A stretch of DNA of 64,000 bases from Streptomyces sp. NRRL S-350 (GTDB lineage: Bacteria; Actinomycetota; Actinomycetes; Streptomycetales; Streptomycetaceae), in contig NZ_JOHO01000001.1 of the NCBI RefSeq assembly GCF_000719705.1, positions 124,001 to 188,000 on the forward strand, in the 5' to 3' direction. Under the pieces are notes generated by a model that did not search any database, was not told the DNA's origin, and saw only the letters and a list, made by a program, of their open reading frames with translations. The position numbers were made by a program, and so were the translations under genes. Each line of letters begins with the position of its first letter. The first letter of the stretch is position 1. Below, piece by piece: positions 41,269 to 49,638 of the stretch.

Positions 41269-41748
41269 TCAGTTGCCCGTGCCGAAGCCGAGGAGGGGCA
41301 CGTCGTACAGCTCCGCGCTGCGCTGCCGCGTAAGCGCCGGCCCTGCGGTGTCGCTGACGACTTCGATGATGGGGATCTCGCAGATGAATTGCACGGTCGC
41401 GCCGAGCAGGTGCGACACCCGCCCCTCGGCCGACTTCGCCTTGATGCCGGCCGCGACGTGGATGTGCGGGGCCAGGCAGTCCTTCTCCGTATCCCAGGCG
41501 AGCGTCCCGCCGCCGAGCGCTTCGAGCACCTCGACGGTGACCTCTTCCCACAAGGGGGCCTCGGGGTCGGCGAGGGGTTCGCACGAGCCGACCAAACGGG
41601 CTGAGCGAAGGCCACCGACAAACAGCGGGATGTATCCCGCCCGGATGCCCTGGTCCGCGCAGAACCGCGTGATGCCTTCCAGGAGGTCTTCCCCGTGGTC
41701 GAGGGCGAGCACGAACTGCCGGCCGGTGCGAACTTGGGCAAAGCGCAT
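41269..41748 (-). CDS. PCC/DUF296-domain protein
   Basis: A 159-residue protein covering the whole PCC (DUF296) domain. RFAQVRTGRQFVLALDHGED opens it, GYIPLFVGGLRSARL follows, and the metal-site region is CLAPHIHVAAGIK with a HxH pair. In bacteria this domain stands alone; in plants it is part of AT-hook proteins. It is not a DNA methyltransferase or reductase; its ligand is unknown. Confidence 0.8.
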   Translation of the reverse strand: MRFAQVRTGRQFVLALDHGEDLLEGITRFCADQGIRAGYIPLFVGGLRSARLVGSCEPLADPEAPLWEEVTVEVLEALGGGTLAWDTEKDCLAPHIHVAAGIKAKSAEGRVSHLLGATVQFICEIPIIEVVSDTAGPALTRQRSAELYDVPLLGFGTGN

Positions 41749-41789
41749 GTTCAGGGATGTCCCTTGTGCTGGTGGGGTCGGGGGCGGGA

Positions 41790-42833
41790 TTAGGAGTGGT
41801 CGAGGAACGCCTTCGCGATATCCGGGCGGGGTGTGCCTGCGGCCAGGAGGGCGGCCAGGAGCAGACGGGCCTTGTAGGGGTCGAGGTTTCCGGCGCTGAT
41901 CAGGCCGCGGGCCAGCAGGTCGCTCTCGGAGCCGGGGAAGGCGTAGGTCGAGGTGAGGACGGGCCCGGTGCCGATGCGGGAGGCAAGGATGACGGGCATC
42001 GTGGAAGCCAGCGCCTCCAGCGGGCGGCACCAGGTCTCGGGGACGTGGCCGGCGCCGAAAGCGGCCACCACGAGGCCGCTGACCTCGTTCGCCAGGCCTG
42101 GCAGCAGCGTTCCGCTGCTGCCCAGGGACGCGGTGACGATCTCCACTTGCGGCAGGGCGCCGACCGGAAGCGGTACGGGCGCGATCGGACTCAGCGAGCC
42201 GCGGAGCCGAGCCGTCCCTTCCGCTACGTGGCCGAGCGGTCCGGTGTTCGGAGACTCGAATGCTGCCGGGCTGGTCGTGTGCATCTTCCGGACGTGGCGG
42301 GCGGCATGGATCTCGTCGCCCAGGACGACGAGGACCCCGGTACCGCGAGCCTCCGCGCTCACAGCGGTCTGGACGGCGGCCAGGAGGTTCGCCGGGCCGT
42401 CCGCGCCCGCCGTCGCCGCGTTGCGCATGGCGCCGGTGAAGACCACCGGTGTGGGGCCCTGGTAGTAGAGGCCGGTCAGGAACGCGGTCTCTTCGAGCGT
42501 GTCGGTGCCCTGCGTCACCACGACCCCGTCGACGCCCTCCCGGTCGGCCTGCTTCAGCCGGTCCACGAGGCTGACGATGTCGCTGAACGCCAGGGAGGCC
42601 CCCGGCATCTGCCGGAAGTCCTCCACGGTCACCTCGGCGGCGTCTCGAAGGCCGGGCACAGCGCCCACCAGGTCCGATCCTGTCAGCGTGGGCGTGACGC
42701 CGGATGCCGCGGCGGTGCGCGTCATGGCGATGGTGCCGCCCAGGGTGAGCACCAGGACGGTTCGGTTCGGGTCACGGTCAGCGGAGAGCACGAAGGACCT
42801 TTCAGACGGAACGACAGTACGGACGGGAATCAC
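41790..42833 (-). CDS. type I/II asparaginase family amidohydrolase
   Basis: A 347-residue L-asparaginase-fold protein with both Thr motifs: VLTLGGTIAMT near residue 30 and GVVVTQGTDTLEETAF near 102. The K of VVFTGAMRNA is replaced by N/A context but the loop is present. No signal peptide is evident. GTG 42833 overlaps the regulator stop (GTGA); a GTG about 42 bases later (AAAGG upstream) is an equally good start. It converts Asn to Asp, or acts on related amides. Confidence 0.85.
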   Translation of the reverse strand: MIPVRTVVPSERSFVLSADRDPNRTVLVLTLGGTIAMTRTAAASGVTPTLTGSDLVGAVPGLRDAAEVTVEDFRQMPGASLAFSDIVSLVDRLKQADREGVDGVVVTQGTDTLEETAFLTGLYYQGPTPVVFTGAMRNAATAGADGPANLLAAVQTAVSAEARGTGVLVVLGDEIHAARHVRKMHTTSPAAFESPNTGPLGHVAEGTARLRGSLSPIAPVPLPVGALPQVEIVTASLGSSGTLLPGLANEVSGLVVAAFGAGHVPETWCRPLEALASTMPVILASRIGTGPVLTSTYAFPGSESDLLARGLISAGNLDPYKARLLLAALLAAGTPRPDIAKAFLDHS

Positions 42834-44323
42834 CGGGACGGGGCGAGCTTGCCGAGGAAGAGCAGGGTCTCATCGAGCGCTTCCACGGTCAGCAGACGGC
42901 TGCGGGGGCGAACGAGGCCGGCCACGCCGTACTCGCCCAGAGCGTGACACCTGGCGGTCAACCAGCCCCAGTCCAGGCCCAGATAGTCCGCGAGTGACCG
43001 CAGACGGCTCGCCGGGTCCTCGCCCACCAGCACGTCGGCGCCCTGCGCGTCGGCGAAAACGCTGGCGTAGGTACGCAGCTCCCCGCGGGTCGACGTACTG
43101 GCGGCCGCCCACAGCGCTCCGCCGGGCGCTCGTACCCAGTTGGCAACGACGGCTCGCTGCCCGGGGACGAAGGCCACCCCGTCCACCTCCGAGTACTCCG
43201 TCTTCGCTACCACCCTGACCCGGACCCCGAAGCGCTCCATGAGGGCGATCGCCAACAGCAGCAGAACCCTCTCGTACTTCTCGGAGCGCGCCACCTCGGC
43301 CTCGGGCAGACAGAAGACCCGGACAGTCTGGGTAGCGGCGCCGTGAAAGCGATCCAGGGCTTGGAGGTAGTCCAGCTTGTGCTTGAAGAACAGCCAGCAG
43401 GCCGCCTCTTCCCCGGTCTGCTCACGGGTCCAGAAGATCGGCACCTCGCTCGCATCGGCCAGTTCCTGCCGGATGTGCCGGGCACAGAACGCCGACCCCA
43501 TCCAACTGCTGCCAACGGCGGTCAGGTCAACGAGCAGCTGGCTGGGCGCCGAGCGGGGCAAGGAGAGGTAGGTATCCAGAAGGTGCTGCTCGGCGTCAAG
43601 AGCCTGATCATCGGACAGAAGTCCGTCGTCGAGTTGGGTGAGGGCCCAGAGAATGCCGTAGGAGAGGTCGTCCAGGAGGTACGCCGAGGGAATCGACAGG
43701 CCGCCGGTGGCAGGCGGCCCGGGCAGAGCGGGCCTACGAGCGGCTGCGGCGTCGCGGACGTACAGGTTGAAGTCGTCCTGTCGCTCCTCGACGCCGACAA
43801 GGAATCCGCGGCGCACCGGCCGTAAGAACCGCTCCAGGTCCCGCAGCCCGTCCTGGCCCAGATCGTGCACGTCGGCATCCTCACCTCGCCTGACGACGGG
43901 AAGAAGGTGCACCGCGGCGCTCGTGCCGTCCAGGCGCTGACGTCCAGCAATCTCCCAGGTCCCTGCCGGTCCGCCGGCGGGGAGCATCAAGTTGGATGTG
44001 GGCCAGCGCAAACCAACCCGCGCGGCCACCGATTCCAGAGCCACCGTTGGCTCACTCGCACCGGGCGCCGGGCTGAACAACTCCTCGACGGTGTGACCGA
44101 GCAGGCGTTCCAGGATCTGCGCCGCCTCACCGCGGGGACGGCCGTACCACGTCCCCGAGGACCATCTGTCGAACGTGGTGCGCCCTACACTGACCGTGGC
44201 CAGTCGGTGGTTGCCGGTCTCCCGAGCAGCCTTCCGCCCGGTGGCCGCGAAATGGACGCAGAACGCCTCCCAGCCAAGGAGGTCACGATCCTTCAGCAGG
44301 AAGCTGAACAACGTCGGTTGCAT
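42830..44323 (-). CDS. HTH regulator with unknown 400-aa C-terminal region
   Basis: A 497-residue protein. The N-terminal domain (WEAFCVHFAATGRKAARE, VSVGRTTFDRWSSGTWYG, then ILERLLGHTVEELF) aligns with that of the 40001-41254 regulator. The C-terminal region (about 100-497) is not TPR-like and I do not recognise it. ATG 44323 follows GGAGGAGC. It diverges from the XRE gene across a large palindrome that it or the XRE protein may bind. Confidence 0.7.
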   Translation of the reverse strand: MQPTLFSFLLKDRDLLGWEAFCVHFAATGRKAARETGNHRLATVSVGRTTFDRWSSGTWYGRPRGEAAQILERLLGHTVEELFSPAPGASEPTVALESVAARVGLRWPTSNLMLPAGGPAGTWEIAGRQRLDGTSAAVHLLPVVRRGEDADVHDLGQDGLRDLERFLRPVRRGFLVGVEERQDDFNLYVRDAAAARRPALPGPPATGGLSIPSAYLLDDLSYGILWALTQLDDGLLSDDQALDAEQHLLDTYLSLPRSAPSQLLVDLTAVGSSWMGSAFCARHIRQELADASEVPIFWTREQTGEEAACWLFFKHKLDYLQALDRFHGAATQTVRVFCLPEAEVARSEKYERVLLLLAIALMERFGVRVRVVAKTEYSEVDGVAFVPGQRAVVANWVRAPGGALWAAASTSTRGELRTYASVFADAQGADVLVGEDPASRLRSLADYLGLDWGWLTARCHALGEYGVAGLVRPRSRLLTVEALDETLLFLGKLAPSR

Positions 44324-44443
44324 CGCGACAGCTCCTCCCTGGGCGAGTACGGGCAGCAGAGCAAGCGGAACGGCCTCCACGCGTGGCGACGGATGCTGCA
44401 CACTTGGTGACCCTGGCTAGGATGCTCCCTCAGGCAAGCCCTT

Positions 44444-44480
44444 AGCAATATGGTCGAGCAAATTGCTCAACCATATTGCT
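44444..44480. promoter_or_regulatory. 37-bp near-perfect palindromic operator
   Basis: AGCAATATGGT (44444-44454) is mirrored by its complement at 44470-44480. The inner GAGCAA (44456-44461) is mirrored by TTGCTC at 44463-44468. The dyad is centred on 44462 with one mismatched pair (44455/44469). It is AT-rich in a GC-rich background and lies between divergent regulator genes starting at 44323 (-) and 44516 (+). Confidence 0.85.
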
Positions 44481-44515
44481 TGTAGGAGGCGCTACGAGCC
44501 GTCAGACTGGCCACC

Positions 44516-45415
44516 ATGCCAGAGACGCCGTGGTCGTTGACCCTCAGCGAAGTCGGCCTGCGCCTTGAGGAGTTGCGCGAACGGCGCGGCCTCACCCAAG
44601 GCGACGTCGCAGGCCACGAAGCGTTGCGCCAGCGCGGCGTCAAGATCGACAAGAGCGGGCTGAGCCGCCTGGAGCGCGGACAGCGCCGGCGCGTTGCCCG
44701 CGACCTCGTTGAAGCGCTGCTTGAGGCATACCAGGCCAACGCCACGGAAAGCTCCGAGATTGTGGCCCTCCTGGGAGCCGACACCACTCCCGCTGGCAGA
44801 CCACGCCCAGCACTGTGGCGGCGTAATGCCCACTTGCTCGGCCCTATGCAGTTCGAGGGCTTCCTGAAGATGGAGCGTCGGGCCGCTGAGCTGTGGAACT
44901 ACGAACGAGACGTCTGGCCGGGGCTCCATCAGAACGAGGAGTACGCCTACCTCGTCATCGCCCTGATGAGGCCCGATCTGCGACGCTCCGAAGTCAAGGC
45001 CCTCGTCGACGTCCGCATGGACCGTCAGCAGCAAGTGCGAGAAGGCGCACTCACAGAATTGCGCGCCCTCGTGGACGAGTGCGCGCTCCACCTTCCCGTA
45101 GATGACCCGGCGGTGGCACGACGGCAGTTGGAGCGAGTGCTGGACGAGTCCGAGGACCCGCGTAACGCCATCCGCCTCCTACCAGCGGCCATCGGACTAC
45201 ATCCTGGTTCCGCCGGCCCGTTCGTCGTCATGGCCTTTCCCGAGGCGGCCCGCCAGGTGGTGTGGGTGGAGACGATGGTCAGCTCGCTGTACTTCGATGG
45301 GGAAGAAGATGTGCAGCGTTACACGGCGGCTTTCTCCAGTCTCTGGGAGCGAGCGCTGGACCCCGACGAGACGCGCACGCGCCTCAAGAAGAAGATCAAG
45401 GAGCTAGAACAGTGA
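44516..45415 (+). CDS. XRE-family regulator with DUF5753 domain
   Basis: A 299-residue protein. The N-terminal HTH has LRLEELRERRGLTQGDVA and SGLSRLERGQRRR. Residues 100-290 form the DUF5753 ligand-binding-like region. This is the usual partner of a DUF397 protein in Streptomyces, and the DUF397 gene follows with a GTGA overlap. Such pairs resemble toxin/antitoxin-like or anti-sigma-like regulatory modules. The upstream palindrome suggests autoregulation. Confidence 0.88.
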   Translation: MPETPWSLTLSEVGLRLEELRERRGLTQGDVAGHEALRQRGVKIDKSGLSRLERGQRRRVARDLVEALLEAYQANATESSEIVALLGADTTPAGRPRPALWRRNAHLLGPMQFEGFLKMERRAAELWNYERDVWPGLHQNEEYAYLVIALMRPDLRRSEVKALVDVRMDRQQQVREGALTELRALVDECALHLPVDDPAVARRQLERVLDESEDPRNAIRLLPAAIGLHPGSAGPFVVMAFPEAARQVVWVETMVSSLYFDGEEDVQRYTAAFSSLWERALDPDETRTRLKKKIKELEQ

Positions 45416-45720
45416 CTGAAAAGCCGGGCCCGTCCTCGTTCGACCTGACTTCGGTCGAATGGACGGCGTCCAAGTACAGCGGCGCCGGTGCAGAAAAGCC
45501 GGACCCGTCCTCGTTCGATCTGTCATCGGTCGAATGGACGGTGTCCAAGTACAGCGGCGGCGGCGGGAACTGCGTTCGAGTCGCCGTCAAGGACGGGTAC
45601 GTCCTGATCGGCGATTCGCAGAACCCCGATCGCCTGCCTCACGTCTTCACCCCGGCCGAAGCCAAGGCCTGGCTGCTCGGCGCGAAGGACACAGACTTCG
45701 ACTTCCTGCTCGATCTGTGA
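45412..45720 (+). CDS. DUF397 protein with internal duplication
   Basis: A 102-residue protein. The C-terminal 60 residues are DUF397 (SKYSGGGGNCVRVAVKDG, then GDSQNP and FTPAEAKAWLLGAK). The N-terminal 50 residues are two copies of a 25-residue unit (EKPGPSSFDLTSVEW and EKPDPSSFDLSSVEW), so the WxxSKYSG start of the domain appears twice. GTG 45412 overlaps the XRE stop. It is probably controlled by, and controlling, the XRE protein. Confidence 0.87.
   Translation: MTEKPGPSSFDLTSVEWTASKYSGAGAEKPDPSSFDLSSVEWTVSKYSGGGGNCVRVAVKDGYVLIGDSQNPDRLPHVFTPAEAKAWLLGAKDTDFDFLLDL
45418..45567 (+). repeat. 75-bp tandem duplication inside DUF397 gene
   Basis: The units 45418-45492 and 45493-45567 begin GAAAAGCCGG and match closely over their length, keeping frame (25 codons each). 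Confidence 0.85.
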
Positions 45721-45746
45721 CCCTGCCCTGAGGCACCGCACCACCA

Positions 45747-45779
45747 CGGGCCGGCCCCAAGGAAGATGGGGCCGGCCCG
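45747..45779. terminator. hairpin terminator after XRE/DUF397 operon
   Basis: CGGGCCGGCCCC (45747-45758) pairs perfectly with 45768-45779 around a nine-base loop, 27 bp after the DUF397 stop. Confidence 0.8.
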
Positions 45780-45944
45780 CACGTCTGTGTCCATCGGCAC
45801 GGCCAGGCACACAGATGCCCCGGTCGAACACCCTGAGCGTAGACGTCATCCGCAGGCGCCAACCGGGCGATCTCCGGGCCGTACCCGCAGGAGCAGATGT
45901 CCCCGGATGGTCACGGCCTAAGGTGACCCCAACATGACCCCACG

Positions 45945-45960
45945 CTCATAGAGTTAAGTA
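45945..45960 (-). promoter_or_regulatory. degenerate fourth copy of the shared promoter motif
   Basis: CTCATAGAGTTAAGTA matches the spacer motif of the three promoters at 49207, 49536 and 62250. However, the -35 (TACTTA) and -10 (TCATGT) are poor, and it points toward no obvious gene. It lies 10 bp downstream of the 45970 stop. It may be an operator-only site or a relic. Confidence 0.45.
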
Positions 45961-45969
45961 TTCCTCCTG

Positions 45970-46599
45970 TTAGAAGGCGGGGTGTCCCTCGCGGAGTGCG
46001 TGGGCGATGCGGCCCAGGCCAAGAGGGACGAGGCCGGTACCCACTGTGGTCTGGTCGCGCTGCGCGGTGGACAGCACGTGGGGCTGTTGGCCGCGGCAGC
46101 GTCGGACGTAGAACTCCACCTGGTTGATGTCCACGGCGTAGACGAGACGCGATTCGATCCGGTCGGGGGCGAGGTGGTTGACGCGCCGGCCCTGCGCGTT
46201 CGAGCGCTGCTCGTACTCGGTCGGCTCGCGGTCTGCGGGTCGGCCCCAGCCCTCGAACATTGCGGCGATGCCGGCCACGGGGGCGTCGGCGTACGAGCGG
46301 TGCTCCACCGCTGTCGGCACGGCGGGCAGGCGCTGCGCGGTGTGGCCGATCGCGTCGGCGGGGTTGCGGACCTGAGCACCCCAGAGCCGCGCGGGGACGA
46401 TGCGCAGCTCGATCGAGCGGGCGTCGAGGTCGGCCAGGTGGACGGTGAACAGCCGTGCGGGCTTGTCCCATCCTCGCCGTTCGCCTTCCCGTTGTTCGAT
46501 GGCGGCCAGGGCGGTGGCCATGGCGTCGGCCATCTTGTCCTCGCACAGGCCCAGAGGCGTGGCGGGCATGAGGACGGCTCGCTTCTCCCAGTTCTCCAT
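45970..46599 (-). CDS. hypothetical protein, 209 aa
   Basis: Unrecognised. ATG 46599 has GAAGGAAGCACCACC upstream. No membrane helix; a mixed alpha/beta composition with a conserved-looking end (RLVYAVDINQVEFYVRRCRG, then GTGLVPLGLGRIAHAL). It is the last gene of the minus-strand operon that starts at 49104. Such proteins are typical of Streptomyces plasmid or integrative-element backbones. Confidence 0.65.
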   Translation of the reverse strand: MENWEKRAVLMPATPLGLCEDKMADAMATALAAIEQREGERRGWDKPARLFTVHLADLDARSIELRIVPARLWGAQVRNPADAIGHTAQRLPAVPTAVEHRSYADAPVAGIAAMFEGWGRPADREPTEYEQRSNAQGRRVNHLAPDRIESRLVYAVDINQVEFYVRRCRGQQPHVLSTAQRDQTTVGTGLVPLGLGRIAHALREGHPAF

Positions 46600-46665
46600 G
46601 GTGGTGCTTCCTTCGGGTCCTGGTGGTGGTTGTGCGGGGCTGGTGGTCGCGGGCCTGAGCGGAGG

Positions 46666-47223
46666 TCAGCGCTGGTCGCGGTACCAGGTGAGGAACTTCT
46701 CGGCGTGCGGTTGGTCGAAGGTGACGGTCAGGGTGCCGTCGTCGGCGAGGTCCTGGGTGACGCCGTACGCCAGGCCGGTGGGGGCGGTGGTGCCGGGCCA
46801 GCGGGCGATCAGGGTGAGCAGTGCTCCGGCGTGGGGACCCGCGGCGGTGAGCTTGAGGATGATGGTCAGCGTCTCGTCGTCGATGCCGAGGTCGATCGGG
46901 CTGTCCGGGAGTTCGGAGCGCAGCTGGTCGAAGAGGTGTTTCTGGTCGGGGACGGCCGTGCCGAAGGCGTCGGCGTTGGCACGGGCCTGTGCGGTGCGCT
47001 GATAGAAGCTGTCGATCAGCTTCTGTGCGCTGGAACGCAGCTCGGGATCGGTGATCTCGTCCAGCGCGTGGACGGTGCCCTCGGTGGTCCCGGGCGGGGT
47101 GAGCGGGTGGTAGCCGATCTCGCGGTTGGCCCCGTCTGCGTCGAGGAGGGTGAGGATCGCCAGGTTGGCGACGGGGTGGACGTTGATCGTCCACTGGGCC
47201 GGCAGGGGAGGGGGAGTGGGCAT
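46666..47223 (-). CDS. hypothetical protein, 185 aa
   Basis: Unrecognised. ATG 47223 has GGAGACCTCC directly upstream. The first third (WTINVHPVANLAILTLLDAD) and the centre (LGIDDETLTIILKLTAAGP) look like beta-rich segments. The C-terminus resembles a short binding domain (LTVTFDQPHAEKFLTWYRD). A 235-bp gap without a clear gene separates it from 47459. Confidence 0.65.
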   Translation of the reverse strand: MPTPPPLPAQWTINVHPVANLAILTLLDADGANREIGYHPLTPPGTTEGTVHALDEITDPELRSSAQKLIDSFYQRTAQARANADAFGTAVPDQKHLFDQLRSELPDSPIDLGIDDETLTIILKLTAAGPHAGALLTLIARWPGTTAPTGLAYGVTQDLADDGTLTVTFDQPHAEKFLTWYRDQR

Positions 47224-47458
47224 GGAGGTCTCCGAGGTGGTGGGTGCGGGCCGGCGGCGGGACGGGGACGGGGGCGCGGGCGGTGTAGTTGTCGCGTCCC
47301 TCCGGCCCTCGCCGTCGGTGGTCGGGTGGATCCGGGCCGGGGGGATGGAAGTGCGGGGCGGCTGGCTGTGCCCGCAACGTGGGCGGGTTCGCGTAACTGG
47401 TCTCGCGGGAGCGGGTCTCCGGGGAGCGGGCAACGGTGTTCGGGTGCGTTCACGGGGG

Positions 47459-48277
47459 TCAGATGTCAGAGCGCAGGACCAGGCGCAGCGCGTCGCGGAT
47501 CGCGGCGCGCCGGTCAGCGGTGACGTGGTCTGCGAAGGCGAGGTGGACACGGATGCTGGCTTCGTCGTCCTCCCACCGGGTGAGGGGATCGGGCTCGGGC
47601 ACCAAGTGCTCGGCGGCCAGTCCGATGGCCCACCCGGACAGGTCGGGTGCTTCGTCGACGAGCTTCCCCACGGCGCGGTAGGCGGTGCTGGCCGCTTCGT
47701 CGCCGAGGGACTGCCAGGTACGCGGCTCGTCGGTACCTGCGGTGTGGGGGATCGGCTGGTCGCAGAGGCTCTCGCCGACACCTGACTGGGAGTCGAGGGC
47801 GAGCAGGAGCATGTGGTGGACGGTGGCGGCGGCGTGGTGAAGATCGGCAGTGGTGTACGTCGTGAGCGCGGACGGCCCGGGTGGGGTGGTGGCGTCGGCC
47901 TCCTCGCTCTCTGCTTCGGCGCGGTCGGCGCAGTTGCCGCACAGCCCCTCCCACCCTTCGCCGTCGTCGGTGGATTCCTCGCAGTCCTCCGCCGAGCAGA
48001 AGTGCTCCTCGTATACGGCGGCCGGGATGAACCGCACGGCCGCACTGGTGCTGGCGAGGGTGAGGACGCCCTGCTCGAAGAGGTGCATGGTGGCTTCGTA
48101 CCGGCCGGAGCGCCGCACGGTGTGCCAGACGTCGATGCCGTGGAGCTGGCGGTGCTCGGCGGACTGCGGCCGGACCCAGGTGTCCCCGTCGCGGAGGTGG
48201 ACGACGTACTCGGACTCGAAGTCGATTGCGGCGCGGACCTCGTCGGCGGATACGGGAGCGGGGGTGTTCGCGGGCAT
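47459..48277 (-). CDS. hypothetical protein with CxxxxC zinc-like cluster, 272 aa
   Basis: Unrecognised. ATG 48277 is chosen as the first start after the upstream hairpin. Residues about 94-120 have a four-cysteine cluster (HFCSAEDCEES and LCGNCADRAE), suggesting a bound zinc. The C-terminal half is helical and ends in a region rich in His and acidic residues. It shares the operon with the DUF4314 gene. Confidence 0.65.
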   Translation of the reverse strand: MPANTPAPVSADEVRAAIDFESEYVVHLRDGDTWVRPQSAEHRQLHGIDVWHTVRRSGRYEATMHLFEQGVLTLASTSAAVRFIPAAVYEEHFCSAEDCEESTDDGEGWEGLCGNCADRAEAESEEADATTPPGPSALTTYTTADLHHAAATVHHMLLLALDSQSGVGESLCDQPIPHTAGTDEPRTWQSLGDEAASTAYRAVGKLVDEAPDLSGWAIGLAAEHLVPEPDPLTRWEDDEASIRVHLAFADHVTADRRAAIRDALRLVLRSDI

Positions 48278-48325
48278 GGGAGCGGCTCTCAAGGGGTTCG
48301 GGTTGAGCGAGTTGGGCGGGTGGCG

Positions 48326-48354
48326 CTGCCGGGCGGCCTCGGGCCGCCCGGCAG
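48326..48354. terminator. intercistronic hairpin, 13-bp perfect stem
   Basis: CTGCCGGGCGGCC (48326-48338) pairs perfectly with 48342-48354 around a three-base loop, between the DUF4314 stop (48364) and the next start (48277). It could be a terminator, attenuator or mRNA-stabilising element. Confidence 0.75.
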
Positions 48355-48363
48355 CGGGGCGGG

Positions 48364-48576
48364 TCAGATATGGGTGACGCGGTCGCCGCCGTCGGTGAGG
48401 ACCAGCATCAGTCGGCGGTGGGCGTGCGGGGCGTCCCAGGCGACGCCGAGCTGCCTGATGAGCGGGTGGGGATTCCAGTGGGTGACGGTGCCGGTCGCCC
48501 CGGCGGGGATGGGGTCGTGCTCGTCGGTGCACACGATGACCTTGATGCGGTCTCCGGGGGTGAACTCGGGCTGCAC
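48364..48576 (-). CDS. DUF4314 family small protein
   Basis: A 70-residue protein fitting DUF4314: FTPGDRIKVIVCTDEHDPIP, GATGTVTHW, then LGVAWD. It looks like a small beta-barrel domain. This family is frequent on actinobacterial plasmids and prophages, of unknown function. ATG 48576 has GAAGGAGCAG upstream. Confidence 0.8.
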   Translation of the reverse strand: MQPEFTPGDRIKVIVCTDEHDPIPAGATGTVTHWNPHPLIRQLGVAWDAPHAHRRLMLVLTDGGDRVTHI

Positions 48577-48645
48577 ATCTGCTCCTTCGGTGAGGCGGCC
48601 GGGGCGCTCCGGGCGGCCCGGCCGTGGGCGCGGGGGCGGGTGGGT

Positions 48646-49104
48646 TCAGCGGTGTTCGGTCTCGCCCTTGTTGTCGATCTCGACGAGCAGCAGCCGTGGC
48701 CGGTCGGCCTCGTGGTCGATGTGCACGTACGGGACCAGGTGTTCGCCCTTCCAGTGCTGGCGGAGTCGCACCAGCACGCTGACGCCGTAGACCCGCAGCT
48801 CGTAGGTGTCGCTGGGGCTGCCGCCGTCGGGGTCGGGGTCGGCTTGGACGACGGCCAGGGTGGCCTGGCGCACCGGGTAGGTGGTGGTGCGGCGGCGCAG
48901 CGGCATGGTCGTGGCGAACACGTAGACCGCGACGCTGGAGAGGGTGGCCGCCATCAGGGCGTCGGCGGCGGTGTGCGGCTCGTAGAACCAGGAGCTGCCG
49001 AGGGCGACGGCGGCGCTGGGCAGGGCGCACAGGACACTCCAGCGCCACCAGCGGGCGGACGCGGTACGGCCGGCGGGAGCGGGGCGGTGGGCAGACTCGG
49101 GCAC
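48646..49104 (-). CDS. small membrane protein, 152 aa
   Basis: Unrecognised family. GTG 49104 has CTGGAGGCATCCC upstream. Two hydrophobic helices (about residues 22-60: SVLCALPSAAVALGSSWFY and LMAATLSSVAVYVFATT) precede a cytoplasmic beta-rich domain (VYGVSVLVRLRQHW and LLLVEIDNK). It is the first gene of the minus-strand operon driven by the promoter at 49207-49235. Confidence 0.7.
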   Translation of the reverse strand: MPESAHRPAPAGRTASARWWRWSVLCALPSAAVALGSSWFYEPHTAADALMAATLSSVAVYVFATTMPLRRRTTTYPVRQATLAVVQADPDPDGGSPSDTYELRVYGVSVLVRLRQHWKGEHLVPYVHIDHEADRPRLLLVEIDNKGETEHR

Positions 49105-49206
49105 GGGATGCCTCCAGAAGTGGGCGGGCCAGAAGGCGCGGCGGAGGGGCGGGAGTCGCACGGCCCGGGCCCGGATGGGGCGCTCGTTCGCTCGGCGACA
49201 TCCCAA

Positions 49207-49235
49207 ACGATACAGAGACTCATAGATTTAAGCAA
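49207..49235 (-). promoter_or_regulatory. shared-type promoter, leftward
   Basis: On the minus strand: TTGCTT (49230-49235), a 17-bp spacer containing AAATCTATGAGT, then TATCGT (49207-49212). It lies upstream of the gene starting at 49104. Spacer core and both boxes match the promoters at 49536 and 62250. Confidence 0.8.
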
Positions 49236-49535
49236 CTTTGATCCTTCCGCTTCCCCTTCACTCGCCGCTGCGCCCAGCCGGCGGCGGCCCGTTGCGGCGG
49301 CCTCCCGCTTGGCCGGTGGCGCCGCCGCACCCGGTCGCGGCGGGCGTGCTCGGGCGCTGCGGTCGCGGCATTCGGCCCGACGTTGGCCGCCGGCGCCACT
49401 TCCTGGCGTGCAGGGCGGTCGCCAGGCGGCGGCGTACTCCGTCCGGCTCGTTCGCGACGGTGCGCGGCGGCGGAAGTGCCGCCTGGGGGCGCGGGTCAGC
49501 GGCCCCGCCTGAGCCGCCGAAGCGCCCCACGTATG
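49236..49535. other. 300-bp very GC-rich segment between divergent promoters
   Basis: No gene supported. It is dense in GCGGCGG/CCGCCGCC-like blocks and short inverted repeats, lying exactly between two outward-facing identical-type promoters. It could be a replication, partition or insulation element, or simply spacer. Confidence 0.4.
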
Positions 49536-49564
49536 TTGCTTAAGTCTATGAGTTGCTTTATGGT
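49536..49564 (+). promoter_or_regulatory. shared-type promoter, rightward
   Basis: TTGCTT (49536-49541), a 17-bp spacer with AAGTCTATGAGT, then TATGGT (49559-49564). It drives the genes starting at 49639 and 50214. Confidence 0.8.
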
Positions 49565-49638
49565 TGCGGAGGAGCAGCCCTTAGCGAACCCGGTCCTCCC
49601 TGTGATCACGCACTAACCACCCATGAGGGAGATCCGTC

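Noticed and set aside
45523-45849. 108-codon minus-strand gene downstream of the degenerate promoter copy at 45945
   Set aside because: It is antisense to the DUF397 gene, lacks a ribosome binding site and has no domain.
47016-47453. 145-codon minus-strand frame covering the gap before 46666
   Set aside because: Composition is Pro/Arg/Thr-rich shadow-like and it overlaps the real 46666-47223 gene in another frame.
49560-49616. 18-codon leader ORF (ATG GTT GCG ...) just after the rightward shared promoter
   Set aside because: Its ATG lies inside the proposed -10 box, so it would not be within the transcript.
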